Of a stretch of 41,184 nucleotides of DNA, positions 14,459 to 22,749 are shown in pieces. The translations under genes and the position numbers were made by a program. The DNA is taken from assembly GCA_903867185.1 (NCBI GenBank), contig CAIPQK010000201.1:1-41184 (forward strand). The letters are read 5' to 3'. Under the pieces are notes generated by a model, which was given only the letters and a program-made list of their open reading frames with translations, ran no database searches and was not told the DNA's origin. Each line of letters opens with the position of its first letter. Position 1 is the first letter of the stretch. This DNA is from an uncultured Candidatus Nemicrothrix sp. (GTDB lineage: Bacteria > Actinomycetota > Acidimicrobiia > Acidimicrobiales > Acidimicrobilacustridaceae).

Positions 14459-14478
14459 CGATCGAACAGGAATTCAGC

Positions 14479-14907
14479 ATGGGCAAAATTATTGTCGGCG
14501 TCGATGGTTCAGGTGGTTCTCGAGAAGCGCTTCGGTGGGCTTTTGCCGAAGCAACGCTCCGCGGCGCCGCCCTCGAAGTCGTCACCGTTTGGCAGTACCC
14601 AATCACCTCATCGTTGCCAACGTTCGGCGCAATGACCACGCCTGATGATTTCGAAACCGACGCGCGGTCAACACTTCTCGCGATCTTGGCGGAAGAAGGA
14701 ATCACCGCATCTGCTCCTATCCCGGTGAGCACACTGGTCGCCGAAGGAAACGCCGCTCGCGCACTTCTCGATGCCGCCAACGACGCGGAACTTCTCGTTG
14801 TGGGCTCAAGAGGTCATGGTGGATTCACCGGAGTTCTCGTTGGATCGATCAGTCAACAATGCGTGCACCACGCAACCTGCCCGGTCGTGGTCGTCCACCC
14901 AAACTGA
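14479..14907 (+). CDS. Universal stress protein, UspA family (second copy)
   Basis: A 142-residue Usp beginning KIIVGVDGSGGSREALRWAF, with the ATP signature VVGSRGHGGF and VGSISQQCVHHATCPVVVV at the C-terminus. The start GVDGSGGS is closer to the classical UspA GVDGS motif than the first copy, so the two are not a recent duplication. ATG 14479 has AGGA about 8 bases upstream, so unlike the first gene it uses a ribosome binding site, as expected for an internal operon gene. It is followed 22 bases later by the P-type ATPase. Confidence 0.93.
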   Translation: MGKIIVGVDGSGGSREALRWAFAEATLRGAALEVVTVWQYPITSSLPTFGAMTTPDDFETDARSTLLAILAEEGITASAPIPVSTLVAEGNAARALLDAANDAELLVVGSRGHGGFTGVLVGSISQQCVHHATCPVVVVHPN

Positions 14908-14929
14908 CGAAGACGCCTGAACGCTGACT

Positions 14930-17293
14930 ATGGAAACAATGATTCAAGGCTTAAGCAGCGATGACGTCGCCAAGCGGATCAGTGACGGCCGTACCAACGA
15001 TGTTCCGAATCCGACGAGTCGAACAATCAGTCAGATCATCAAGGCGAATATTTTCACGCCTTTCAATCTCCTACTGGGAATTCTTCTTGTCATCATTCTT
15101 GCGGTCGGCGAGTACCGCGACGCGTTGTTCGGCTTTGTTCTCGTGGGGAATGCCCTCATCGGCATCGTGCAAGAGGTTCGTTCCAAACGATCGCTCGATG
15201 CTCTCGCGGTACTCAATGCTCCGCAATCCACCGTCCGGCGAGATGGACTCGACAAAACTATTGCTTCGAAAGATGTGGTTCTCGACGAGATCATCGTGCT
15301 CATGCTTGGCGATCAGATCGTCGTCGATGGCGAGGTACTTGAGAGCTCAAACCTCGAAATAGATGAGTCTCTATTGACCGGCGAAGCCGAGTCAGTCGAT
15401 AAAGCCACAAACGACACAGTGATGTCGGGCAGTTTCGTCGTCGCCGGGAGCGGAATCATGCGCGCAACTGCAGTGGGCGCTGATTCCTATGCATTCCGAC
15501 TTTCAAGTGAGGCTCGACGCTTCTCATTAGTGAAGAGCGAACTCCGAACGGGCATCAATCGAGTTATTGCGATTGTTGGCTGGATGATGATTCCTGTTGC
15601 GCTCATACTCATCAGTTCCCAACTCGCAACGCACGACGGATTTGTTGCTGCGGTTCAAGGCTCAGTCGCTGGCCTGGTCGCAATGGTGCCCGAGGGTCTT
15701 GTTCTTCTCACAAGCATTGCCTTTGCCGTGGGCGCAACTCGACTGGCAAGCAAGAAAGTTCTCACGCAAGAACTCGCTGCCATTGAAGGTCTTGCTCGTG
15801 TCGACACGATTTGCCTCGACAAGACAGGAACCCTCACCGAGGGGTCACTCTCGCTTTCAACCGTTGAGCACCTTGTCATCCAAGCCACTTCAGCCATTGA
15901 TCCCGCACTAGTTCTCGCCGCCATCGGCGCGTCGGACAATCACCCCAATCCGAGTCTTGCGGCGATTGTTGCCAAGTATCCCGATGGCCCCGGTTGGACA
16001 CTTTCCAATTCGATTGCGTTTTCCTCTGCCCGGAAATGGAGCGCCGCACAGTTCGCTGAACATGGTTCGTGGTACCTCGGTGCCCCCGACATCCTCCTTG
16101 ACCACGCCGTCTCAAACGCCACCCTTGCTACCGCCCGCACACGAATGGAGCACTACGCGAGCAAGGGCCAGCGGGTCCTCTTGCTCGCGGCATCGTCGTC
16201 GGGGCTGAACGGTGAAATTCTCCCCAACGGACTCGACCCAATCGCACTCGTTGTTCTCGACGAGCAACTTCGCGAAGCCGCACCGCAAACAATCTCGTAT
16301 TTCGGCGATCAAGGTGTCGCCGTCAAGGTCATTTCAGGAGATAGCCCTGTCACAGTCGGTGCTGTCGCTACGCGCTGCGGTGTCCCTGGGGCAGACGAAC
16401 CGATCGATGCGCGCACCCTGCCTGAAGATCAAGAAGCACTTGCTGATGTACTCGAGAAGCACTCGGTATTCGGAAGAGTTACTCCTCAACAAAAGCGGGC
16501 GATGGTGCACGCATTGCAATCTCGTGGCCACATCGTTGCCATGACCGGCGACGGAGTGAACGACACGCTCGCACTTAAAGATGCCGATGTTGGCGTCGCT
16601 ATGGGTTCAGGTTCAGCTGCCGCACGTGCCGTTGCCCGTTTTGTACTTCTCGCGAATGACTTCTCTGTGTTCCCCTCAGTCGTCAATGAAGGACGGCGCG
16701 TCATCGCCAACGTTGAACGCGTTGCGAACCTCTTCCTCACGAAGACGTTCTACGCCGTAGTGCTCGCGATCGTGGTTGGCATCGGGCGGTTCCCCTTCCC
16801 GTTCCTTCCGCGCCACTTCACCATCATCTCGGCGCTCACCATCGGTATCCCTGGATTCGTCCTTGCGTTGTCACAAAACAATCGCAGAGCGATGTCGGGT
16901 TTCCTCCGCCGAGTCCTGCGGTTTGCCATACCGGCCGGCGTAATCACCGCCATTGCAACCCTCGTTGCCTATCTCATCGAGCGCAATCGCGATGTGCCAC
17001 TTGACCAAGCACGGACAGTCGCAGTCATCACGCTGTTCACTATCGCTATTTGGGTTCTCGCAATTCTTTGTCGCCCGATGTCATGGTGGAAATACCTACT
17101 CGTCATCGCGATGGTGCTCGGCTTCATCGGCACTCTCGCCATACCCGGGATGCGAAATTACTTCGACCTTCCACTTCCCGACCCGCGTGATATTGCGACC
17201 GCCATCGGCATCGGCGTGTTCGCAGCAGCCATTATCGAAGTTGGTTGGCGTATGACCGACTGGTCGATCCCTCAGCCTGCAACAACTGACTGA
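14930..17293 (+). CDS. Cation-transporting P-type ATPase (P2/CtpE-like)
   Basis: A 787-residue transporter with the full P-type layout: an N-terminal actuator region with SLLTGEAES, four membrane segments with PEGLVLLTS in segment 4, the phosphorylated Asp297 in CLDKTGTLTEGS, the hinge MTGDGVNDTLALKDADVGVAMG, then six further hydrophobic segments. No N-terminal heavy-metal domain and no CPC motif are present, which argues against copper or cadmium. PEGL in segment 4 is the P2-type pattern, and the length fits mycobacterial CtpE, a calcium pump, so calcium is the best guess. The start is ATG 14930 or 14939. It lies in an operon with two Usp genes and is convergent with dut. Confidence 0.9.
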   Translation: METMIQGLSSDDVAKRISDGRTNDVPNPTSRTISQIIKANIFTPFNLLLGILLVIILAVGEYRDALFGFVLVGNALIGIVQEVRSKRSLDALAVLNAPQSTVRRDGLDKTIASKDVVLDEIIVLMLGDQIVVDGEVLESSNLEIDESLLTGEAESVDKATNDTVMSGSFVVAGSGIMRATAVGADSYAFRLSSEARRFSLVKSELRTGINRVIAIVGWMMIPVALILISSQLATHDGFVAAVQGSVAGLVAMVPEGLVLLTSIAFAVGATRLASKKVLTQELAAIEGLARVDTICLDKTGTLTEGSLSLSTVEHLVIQATSAIDPALVLAAIGASDNHPNPSLAAIVAKYPDGPGWTLSNSIAFSSARKWSAAQFAEHGSWYLGAPDILLDHAVSNATLATARTRMEHYASKGQRVLLLAASSSGLNGEILPNGLDPIALVVLDEQLREAAPQTISYFGDQGVAVKVISGDSPVTVGAVATRCGVPGADEPIDARTLPEDQEALADVLEKHSVFGRVTPQQKRAMVHALQSRGHIVAMTGDGVNDTLALKDADVGVAMGSGSAAARAVARFVLLANDFSVFPSVVNEGRRVIANVERVANLFLTKTFYAVVLAIVVGIGRFPFPFLPRHFTIISALTIGIPGFVLALSQNNRRAMSGFLRRVLRFAIPAGVITAIATLVAYLIERNRDVPLDQARTVAVITLFTIAIWVLAILCRPMSWWKYLLVIAMVLGFIGTLAIPGMRNYFDLPLPDPRDIATAIGIGVFAAAIIEVGWRMTDWSIPQPATTD

Positions 17294-17361
17294 CTCGTCA
17301 CTAAGCGCGCAAAGCCTCCGGGTGAACAGCGCGAAACGCTCGCGGTTTGCGGTATTCCTGG

Positions 17362-17808
17362 CTAGTGGCCAGTGTGGCCAAATCCGCCGTCGCCGCGCTC
17401 TGATTCACCAAGATGATCAAAATCGTCAACGGGTTGCAGCACTACATGTTCGACTTTTTGCACCACGAGTTGAGCGATCCGCTCACCACGTTTGATTTCG
17501 AATGGCTCGACGGGATCGGTATTAATCAGCAAAACCTTCAGCTCACCGCGGTAACCACTATCGATGAGACCTGGTGTATTCAGGCAGGTCACTCCGTGTT
17601 TCAGAGCTAGGCCACTACGCGGCTGAATAAACCCAGCGTGACCTTCAGGAATCGCGACCGCAATGCCAGTAGCGACGAGCGCCCTCCCTCCGGATGGAAG
17701 CAGAACCACGTTTTCTCTCGCCACCAGATCGAGCCCGGCATCGCCCACGCGGGCATAGGACGGCAGCTCTAAATCGGGGTCAAGGCGCATCACCGGAACT
17801 TCAAGCAC
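17362..17808 (-). CDS. dut: Deoxyuridine triphosphatase (dUTPase)
   Basis: Hydrolyses dUTP to dUMP and PPi, keeping uracil out of DNA and feeding thymidylate synthesis. The 148 residues show all five motifs of the trimeric family: DAGLDLVA (motif 1), PRSGLALKHG (motif 2), GLIDSGYRGELKVLLIN (motif 3), RGERIAQLVV (motif 4) and the glycine-rich C-terminal lid ESERGDGGFGHTG (motif 5). GTG 17808 has TACGAT exactly 6 bases upstream. The promoter is interleaved with that of the divergent orn gene; only 34 bases separate the start codons. A flanking actinobacterial dut is normal and nothing is missing. Confidence 0.96.
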   Translation of the reverse strand: MLEVPVMRLDPDLELPSYARVGDAGLDLVARENVVLLPSGGRALVATGIAVAIPEGHAGFIQPRSGLALKHGVTCLNTPGLIDSGYRGELKVLLINTDPVEPFEIKRGERIAQLVVQKVEHVVLQPVDDFDHLGESERGDGGFGHTGH

Positions 17809-17814
17809 CTACCG

Positions 17815-17820
17815 ATCGTA
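17815..17820 (-). promoter_or_regulatory. -10 hexamer (TACGAT) of dut
   Basis: TACGAT on the minus strand, 6 bases before GTG 17808. Its -35 region would overlap the -10 and start codon of orn. Confidence 0.55.
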
Positions 17821-17830
17821 GGACGGTGCG

Positions 17831-17836
17831 TAGGAT
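17831..17836 (+). promoter_or_regulatory. -10 hexamer (TAGGAT) of orn
   Basis: TAGGAT, 6 bases before ATG 17843. It lies 10 bases from the oppositely directed dut hexamer, so the two promoters occupy the same DNA. Confidence 0.55.
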
Positions 17837-17842
17837 CCGGTC

Positions 17843-18403
17843 ATGCTCGCTTGGATTGATCTCGAAATGACCGGCCTCGATACCGCCAAAAACGTGATCG
17901 TCGAAATCGCCACGCTCCTCACCGATGACTCACTTGAGATCATCGCCGAAGGTCCTGATCTTGTGATCCATCAACCGCCGGAAGCCATGGCGCTTATGGA
18001 TGAAGTCGTTGTCGGTATGCATACTCGTAGCGGATTGCTGCCTGCGATCGAGGCGTCGACCATCAGTCTTCAAGAAGCCAACGAAGCCACCATGGCCTTC
18101 CTGCGCGAACACATCGCCGAGCCGCGCACCGTCCCCTTGTGCGGTAACTCCATCGGCACTGATCGACGCTTCTTGGCGACCTACATGCCAGAAATCGAAG
18201 AATTTCTGCATTACCGATCGGTTGATGTTTCGACCCTGAAAGAACTCATCAAACGCTGGAACCCCACACTGCTCAAAGGGGCTCCCCGCAAAGCTGAAGG
18301 ACACCGTGCCCTTGATGACATCCGGGAAAGTGTTTATGAACTTCGCTACTACCGCGACACGTTCTGTCTCCTCGCTCCCGAAGCAACAGCCCCAGAAGCG
18401 TAA
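17843..18403 (+). CDS. orn: Oligoribonuclease
   Basis: A 3'-5' exonuclease that degrades 2-5 nucleotide RNAs, including pGpG from cyclic-di-GMP turnover. The 186 residues begin MLAWIDLEMTGLD with the first DEDD pair (Asp6, Glu8). CGNSIGTDRRFLATYMPEIE carries the middle Asp, and the C-terminal RKAEGHRALDDIRES holds the His and last Asp of the DEDDh class. Length is typical. TAGGAT lies 6 bases before the ATG, so the transcript is leaderless. It is divergent from dut and followed by an MBL-hydrolase gene with its own promoter-like hexamer. Confidence 0.97.
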   Translation: MLAWIDLEMTGLDTAKNVIVEIATLLTDDSLEIIAEGPDLVIHQPPEAMALMDEVVVGMHTRSGLLPAIEASTISLQEANEATMAFLREHIAEPRTVPLCGNSIGTDRRFLATYMPEIEEFLHYRSVDVSTLKELIKRWNPTLLKGAPRKAEGHRALDDIRESVYELRYYRDTFCLLAPEATAPEA

Positions 18404-18449
18404 CGAGCCCTAAACCTAGGCAACTGAAGGCCACCGCCTCGGGTGGCGG

Positions 18450-18455
18450 TAGTGT
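18450..18455 (+). promoter_or_regulatory. -10 hexamer (TAGTGT) of the MBL hydrolase at 18465
   Basis: TAGTGT ends 9 bases before ATG 18465. A GC-rich inverted repeat just upstream (GCCACC...GGTGGC, about 18430-18448) may end the orn transcript. Confidence 0.4.
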
Positions 18456-18464
18456 CGGTTCTTC

Positions 18465-19586
18465 ATGGGGGAAGCGCACGATCACAGCGGACATGCACAT
18501 GGTGCTGAGGCGCCGCGCGTGCTGCGTCAGGAACAAGAAGACGCGTCCACCGAAATTACTGAAGTAGCGCGCGGCATTCTTCGACTGCAGCTTCCGACCG
18601 ACTTCACGGGCCTGGGGCACGTGAACACCTACGCGATTGAAGATTCACGCGGCTTCACGTTGGTTGATCCCGGTCTGCCTAGTGATGAATCTTGGGCTGC
18701 GCTTCAAGACCGCATGCGCGACGCAAATATTCCGCTGGCGCGCGTGCACACCGTGTACATCACTCATTCGCATCCCGATCACTTCGGTGGCGCGCATCGG
18801 CTTGTCGAGTCCAGCAATGCCGACATCCTGACGTCCACGATGTTTCGCAAATGGACCGACCTTCTTGACCTCAACGAAACGCCTCTAGAACCACTCGATC
18901 CAGCCGACGCAACCGAGGCCGGAACAATCCTCGATGCCATTGGTTCGACCGATGAAGCCGAGATGGAACAATCGTTCCCTGGGTTCAAGGCATTTCGCGA
19001 TCGCATCCGCGCGGCAATCGCCGACGGCCGTATTGAAGAAGTGTCGTGGATGAAAGCTCCACGCCCAACAATCGTCGTCGACGATGCTCAACGTGTGCGC
19101 ATGGGCGATCGCGACTGGGTTGCCGTGTTCACTCCCGGACACACCCACGATCACCTGTGCATGTGGAACCCCGAAGATGGAGTGCTGCTTTCGGGTGACC
19201 ACGTGTTGCCCACGATCACCCCACATATCGCTGGCTTCATGGGCGGCGATCCGCTTTCGAACTACCTGCAGAATCTTGACAAAGTCGCCCAGCTCGAAGG
19301 GATCACCACGGTGCTGCCCGCACATGGTCATCCGTTCACTGACCTTTCTGGTCGCTGCGACGCCATTAAGGATCATCACGCCTCGCGCTTGCAACTACTT
19401 GTTGACGCAAGCAGGGAAGCAGGTTGGGCTCCGATCACGAAGTGGTCCGAATACTTGTTCTCACCCCGCAGCCGAGGGCCAATGGCCGACAGCGAAACCT
19501 ACGCCCACCTCGAAAATCTCCGTCTGGCCGGCAAAGCAGAGCGCCGTCCTGCCGATGAAGGTTTCGAGTACCGCGTCGAGTCCTGA
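18465..19586 (+). CDS. Metallo-beta-lactamase-fold hydrolase with a His-rich N-terminus
   Basis: A 373-residue cytoplasmic MBL-fold protein. The di-metal motif is THSHPDHFGG (HxHxDH), with further ligands in TPGHTHDH and LSGDHVLP and the last in PAHGHPF. The C-terminal part (about 300-373) is helical and resembles the extension of LACTB2-like and glyoxalase-II-like families. The first 14 residues (GEAHDHSGHAHG) are rich in His, which may bind metal. The start is ATG 18465, with TAGTGT 9 bases upstream. The MFS transporter follows after 5 bases, so they are cotranscribed. The substrate is unknown; thioesters or acyl-CoA esters are possible. Confidence 0.85.
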   Translation: MGEAHDHSGHAHGAEAPRVLRQEQEDASTEITEVARGILRLQLPTDFTGLGHVNTYAIEDSRGFTLVDPGLPSDESWAALQDRMRDANIPLARVHTVYITHSHPDHFGGAHRLVESSNADILTSTMFRKWTDLLDLNETPLEPLDPADATEAGTILDAIGSTDEAEMEQSFPGFKAFRDRIRAAIADGRIEEVSWMKAPRPTIVVDDAQRVRMGDRDWVAVFTPGHTHDHLCMWNPEDGVLLSGDHVLPTITPHIAGFMGGDPLSNYLQNLDKVAQLEGITTVLPAHGHPFTDLSGRCDAIKDHHASRLQLLVDASREAGWAPITKWSEYLFSPRSRGPMADSETYAHLENLRLAGKAERRPADEGFEYRVES

Positions 19587-19591
19587 AACAA

Positions 19592-20980
19592 ATGACCGCA
19601 CCGGTTTCTGCAAAAGAACTCTTCCGGAGTCGCTCAGTCACGCCATTTCTCTTGGCGTCGGTCGCTTCAACGATGGCCGCGATGATTCAAATCACCGCCC
19701 TGGGCAAACAGATCTACGACATGACCGGGCGCGATCTCGACCTTGGCCTTCTTGGACTGGCCGAATTCGCGCCAGCGTTTTTTCTGATGACCGTTACCGG
19801 TTCCTTTGCCGACCGTTATGACCGCCGTCATATCGCGTCGATCGGCCTCATTGTCGAGGTCATCACCACCGGCATGTTGGCCTGGTACGTCTCGACCAAC
19901 CCCACTGACACGACACCGATTTTCGCCATCGTGATCGCATTCGGTATCGGGCGGGCGTTTGTTAGTCCCGCGACACGATCGATGCCTGCCGATATCGCGC
20001 CTGACGGCGGTCTCCCTCGACTGATTGCCTTCCACGTTGGCGGATGGCAAGCCAGCGCAATTATCGGACCTGTAATCGCCGGATTCCTCTTTGTCGCTTC
20101 ACCTTCTTGGCCGTTCATTGCGTGCATGATCCTGACCGCTGCCGGAGCTTTGCTCATTCAGTTCGCCAAGCCTCGTCACGATCGCGTTGCACCGGGCGTT
20201 TCGCATGCCGGCGGACAAGACGCGTCGCTTATTGAACTTGGTGACGAAATGCGTCCGGCAGAAATGCTCGATGTCCTCGGCGAGCACAACGCTGAACACA
20301 TCGCTCATAGTTCCACGACCCCATCAGCAACTTCTGACAGTGAAACAAAGAAGAAGCGCACATTCCATGAAGCATTCGAAGGGTTCCGTGTCATTCGTCG
20401 CAATCCCGCACTTCTTGGCGCAATTTCACTTGACCTCTTTGCCGTGTTGTTCGGTGGTGCTGTTGCACTGCTTCCTGCAATCGCCGAAACCCGTTTGCAC
20501 GTGAACGCAGTCGGACTCGGTTGGCTCCGAGCCGCAGGCGGTATTGGAGCAGCCGTCATCACGATTCTGCTCAGCATCAAACCGATCCAACGTCGTACTG
20601 GCCCTGTCATGTTCATCGCCGTCGGAGTCTTCGGGTTGTTCACCATCACGCTTGGCCTCACTCACAGTTTCGCGATCGCGTTTCTGAGCGTCATGTTGTT
20701 GAGCGCGGCCGATTCGGTCAGCGTGTATATCCGCAGCACATTGGTTCCGCTCGTGACGCCATCTTCGGCTCGTGGCCGAGTGATGGCCGTCGAAGGCGTC
20801 TTCATCGGAGCTTCGAATGAACTTGGCGCGTTTGAATCCGGCGTAGCTGGTCAGCTACTCGGAACTGGTCGGGCCGTCGTTCTAGGCGGCGTTGCCACAA
20901 TCGGTGTCGTCGTCGCCTGGATCGTTTTGTTCCCGGTTCTGTGGCAGTACGACCGATTCCCTGATCACCCGCCGGACTAA
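19592..20980 (+). CDS. MFS transporter (EntS/MFS_3-like)
   Basis: A 462-residue carrier with about twelve membrane segments. The motif between segments 2 and 3, GSFADRYDRRHIASIGL, is the MFS signature G-x3-D-R-x-R-R. The segment 4-5 region reads AFGIGRAFVSPATRSMPADI. A long hydrophilic central loop (about residues 190-260) contains many Glu, Asp, His and Ser residues and separates the two six-helix halves. The overall pattern matches enterobactin-exporter-like and macrolide-exporter-like MFS proteins, so an exporter is likely. It starts 5 bases after the MBL gene, which may process the same compound. The substrate cannot be predicted. It ends 8 bases from the convergent MBL gene. Confidence 0.88.
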   Translation: MTAPVSAKELFRSRSVTPFLLASVASTMAAMIQITALGKQIYDMTGRDLDLGLLGLAEFAPAFFLMTVTGSFADRYDRRHIASIGLIVEVITTGMLAWYVSTNPTDTTPIFAIVIAFGIGRAFVSPATRSMPADIAPDGGLPRLIAFHVGGWQASAIIGPVIAGFLFVASPSWPFIACMILTAAGALLIQFAKPRHDRVAPGVSHAGGQDASLIELGDEMRPAEMLDVLGEHNAEHIAHSSTTPSATSDSETKKKRTFHEAFEGFRVIRRNPALLGAISLDLFAVLFGGAVALLPAIAETRLHVNAVGLGWLRAAGGIGAAVITILLSIKPIQRRTGPVMFIAVGVFGLFTITLGLTHSFAIAFLSVMLLSAADSVSVYIRSTLVPLVTPSSARGRVMAVEGVFIGASNELGAFESGVAGQLLGTGRAVVLGGVATIGVVVAWIVLFPVLWQYDRFPDHPPD

Positions 20981-20988
20981 CACGCGAA

Positions 20989-21837
20989 TCAGTTCGGCGT
21001 AATCGTCGACCAAATGCTTCGAGCGCCGTCGCCTTCAACCTTGCCCTCTTGAGCGAGTTTGCGCAGATGAGCGTGCACCGACCGTTTCGCCATCGGAATG
21101 AGAATCGGGTCGAGGTCGACATAGGCGGCTTCAACAAGTTGCCCAATGCGGGCACTTCCCATTTCGATCATCAGATCGTGCAATTGCGCTTCTCGTTCAA
21201 GCCGATGCGAGACGTACCAGTCGATGACCGCGTTTGGGTCGGTGATGACGTGTCCGTGGGCCGGGGCAATCGCCAGTGGTGTCAGCGCTCGTACCTTGGC
21301 CAATGACTCGAGATAGGCCCCCATATCGCCGTCAGGCGGCGTAATCACCACGGTTGAGCCCTGCATGATGTGATCGCCCGAGAACAACAGACGTTCGCCT
21401 TCAAGGAAGAAACAAAGGTGATTGCCGGCATGACCCGGCGTATGCACCGCAGTGATCGTGAACTCATCGGCCGCGAGTTGGTCGCCATCACGAAGTCGCT
21501 GGTCAGTCTTGAGGCCATTGCGGTTACTCCAGGCCATCACCTTTGCACCGGTCTCAGCCTTCAATGCAGGAACACCCGGTGAGTGGTCAGGATGTGTGTG
21601 GGTGCAGATGATCCAACGAATACGACCTTCGGCCGCTTGAAGAATCGCCGCCGTGTGTGCTGCATCTTCCGGACCGGGATCGATGACGACTACCTCGTCG
21701 TTTCCAACGAGATAGGTGTTGGTTCCCGGGCCAGTCATATGGCTCGGATTGTTCGCGGTGATGCGACGAACCAGTGGCGAAATTCTTTGCGGCACGTCAT
21801 GAATCAACGGCGGTTCGGTGGCGAAGGTGTCAGTCAT
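20989..21837 (-). CDS. Metallo-beta-lactamase-fold hydrolase (LACTB2-like)
   Basis: A 282-residue MBL-fold protein with a clear metal site: ICTHTHPDHSPGVPAL (HxHxDH), VHTPGHAGNHLCF, LLFSGDHIMQG and APAHGHVI. The C-terminal 70 residues (SHRLEREAQLHDLMIEMG onward) form a winged-helix-like tail typical of LACTB2 and related endoribonuclease or hydrolase proteins. GPGTNTYLVGNDEVVVIDPG at the N-terminus is standard for the family. ATG 21837 lies inside the end of fxsA (8-base overlap), so it is cotranscribed with fxsA. It is a different subfamily from the MBL protein at 18465. Substrate not predictable. Confidence 0.88.
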   Translation of the reverse strand: MTDTFATEPPLIHDVPQRISPLVRRITANNPSHMTGPGTNTYLVGNDEVVVIDPGPEDAAHTAAILQAAEGRIRWIICTHTHPDHSPGVPALKAETGAKVMAWSNRNGLKTDQRLRDGDQLAADEFTITAVHTPGHAGNHLCFFLEGERLLFSGDHIMQGSTVVITPPDGDMGAYLESLAKVRALTPLAIAPAHGHVITDPNAVIDWYVSHRLEREAQLHDLMIEMGSARIGQLVEAAYVDLDPILIPMAKRSVHAHLRKLAQEGKVEGDGARSIWSTITPN

Positions 21838-22306
21838 TCACTGGCCCGAGTTCAATTGCCGCGTTGGGTGGGGAATTCGTAGGAGTGATATCGCCAACCC
21901 ATTCGACCTCAACGGCACCACGACGACGAGTGAAACCAACCAGTGATGCCATACGTGTCCATCGACGTACGAGGCGACGACCCACTGGTCGTCGGACTGG
22001 CCCGATAAGCAAGAGCAGCCCAATCGTGCCCGAGATGAATCCGGGCACAATGCACAACACTCCGGCGATCGCCAACATTGCTCCGTCAAGCATTTGTTCG
22101 CCTGGGAGTTCGCCACGATTGGCCGCAAGCCGTGTCCGGCGCATCACGCCGATCCCTTCGCGTTTTACGAGCCACGCACCAAAAGCGCTCATGGCGATGA
22201 GCAGCGCAATCGTCGGGAAGATACCGATCGCGTCGGCCACGAAAATGACGACACCCAGCTCAATGAGCGGGAAGACAACGAACACGACGAACAGAGTCAG
22301 TGACAC
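21830..22306 (-). CDS. fxsA: FxsA-family membrane protein
   Basis: A 158-residue membrane protein. FxsA overproduction relieves phage T7 F exclusion in E. coli; its ordinary role is unknown. The sequence shows the family pattern: a first helix LFVVFVVFPLIELGVVIFVA, then TIALLIAMSAFGAWLVKREG, and LDGAMLAIAGVLCIVPGFI before two helices and a basic C-terminal tail. The frame is open from GTG 22357, but I start at GTG 22306. The family begins directly with the first helix, and TACGCT lies exactly 6 bases upstream, the spacing used throughout this window. It is followed by the MBL hydrolase, which it overlaps by 8 bases. Confidence 0.85.
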   Translation of the reverse strand: MSLTLFVVFVVFPLIELGVVIFVADAIGIFPTIALLIAMSAFGAWLVKREGIGVMRRTRLAANRGELPGEQMLDGAMLAIAGVLCIVPGFISGTIGLLLLIGPVRRPVGRRLVRRWTRMASLVGFTRRRGAVEVEWVGDITPTNSPPNAAIELGPVND

Positions 22307-22312
22307 AAGGCC

Positions 22313-22318
22313 AGCGTA
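22313..22318 (-). promoter_or_regulatory. -10 hexamer (TACGCT) of fxsA
   Basis: TACGCT on the minus strand, 6 bases before GTG 22306. It decides the start in favour of the shorter frame. Confidence 0.55.
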
Positions 22319-22365
22319 TCGGTGAGGATCTCGGGAAGGCCGCCGCGTTGTGGACACTTGACCGC

Positions 22366-22411
22366 AAAAATGCCCCAGCGCCGGGTCGGAAGAACCGAAC
22401 CCGACGCTGGG
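22366..22411 (-). terminator. Rho-independent terminator of whiB
   Basis: On the minus strand CCCAGCGTCGGGTTCGG pairs with CCGACCCGGCGCTGGG around a short TTCTT loop, with one mismatch and one bulge, followed by GCATTTTT. It lies 45 bases after the whiB stop and before the fxsA promoter, so it isolates whiB. Confidence 0.8.
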
Positions 22412-22455
22412 TCTGCAGCGAGCATTGGTCCCCCCGAACCAACGTCGCAGGTCTT

Positions 22456-22719
22456 TCAGACGGCGTGCTGTGTCAGCAGGGCCTTTCGTTCAAGTTCATT
22501 GAGTCCGCCCCAGATGCCGTGCGGTTCACGGATCGACAGGGCGTAATCAAGACAATCCGGACGCACGGAACACTCCGTGCAAATTTCTTTGGCTCGGTTC
22601 TCGCGCTGAAGCTTGTCTTCCTTGCGCTCGAACTGTGAGGGCGGGAAGAACACCACGGCCTGTGGTCCCCGACATTCCGCCTTCATCTGCCAATCGATTT
22701 CAATACGCTGAATACTCAT
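22456..22719 (-). CDS. WhiB-family iron-sulfur transcriptional regulator
   Basis: An 87-residue Wbl protein. Four cysteines ligate a [4Fe-4S] cluster: Cys16 in AECRG, and Cys47, Cys50 and Cys56 in ICTECSVRPDC. They are followed by the conserved turn GIWGGLNELER (68-78). Wbl proteins bind sigma factor region 4 and sense oxygen or nitric oxide. The basic DNA-binding tail is very short here (KALLTQHAV), like the WhiB1/WblE type. ATG 22719 has GGGAGG 11 bases upstream. A promoter with TTGCAA, an 18-base spacer and TACGTT (22750-22779) lies upstream and a rho-independent terminator follows, so it is monocistronic. In mycobacteria whiB4 also lies beside a GET3/ArsA pair. Confidence 0.95.
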   Translation of the reverse strand: MSIQRIEIDWQMKAECRGPQAVVFFPPSQFERKEDKLQRENRAKEICTECSVRPDCLDYALSIREPHGIWGGLNELERKALLTQHAV

Positions 22720-22749
22720 CGCAGAACTGCCTCCCTACTCCGGATGGCG

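Noticed and set aside
17294-17361. Possible terminator between the P-type ATPase and dut
   Set aside because: Only a short bulged stem (CGCGAAAC against GTTTGCG) with no T run; too weak to call.
18426-18450. Riboswitch-like GC inverted repeat before the MBL gene
   Set aside because: A six-base-pair stem directly upstream of a near-leaderless start. It fits a weak orn terminator better than a riboswitch, and no aptamer pattern was recognised.
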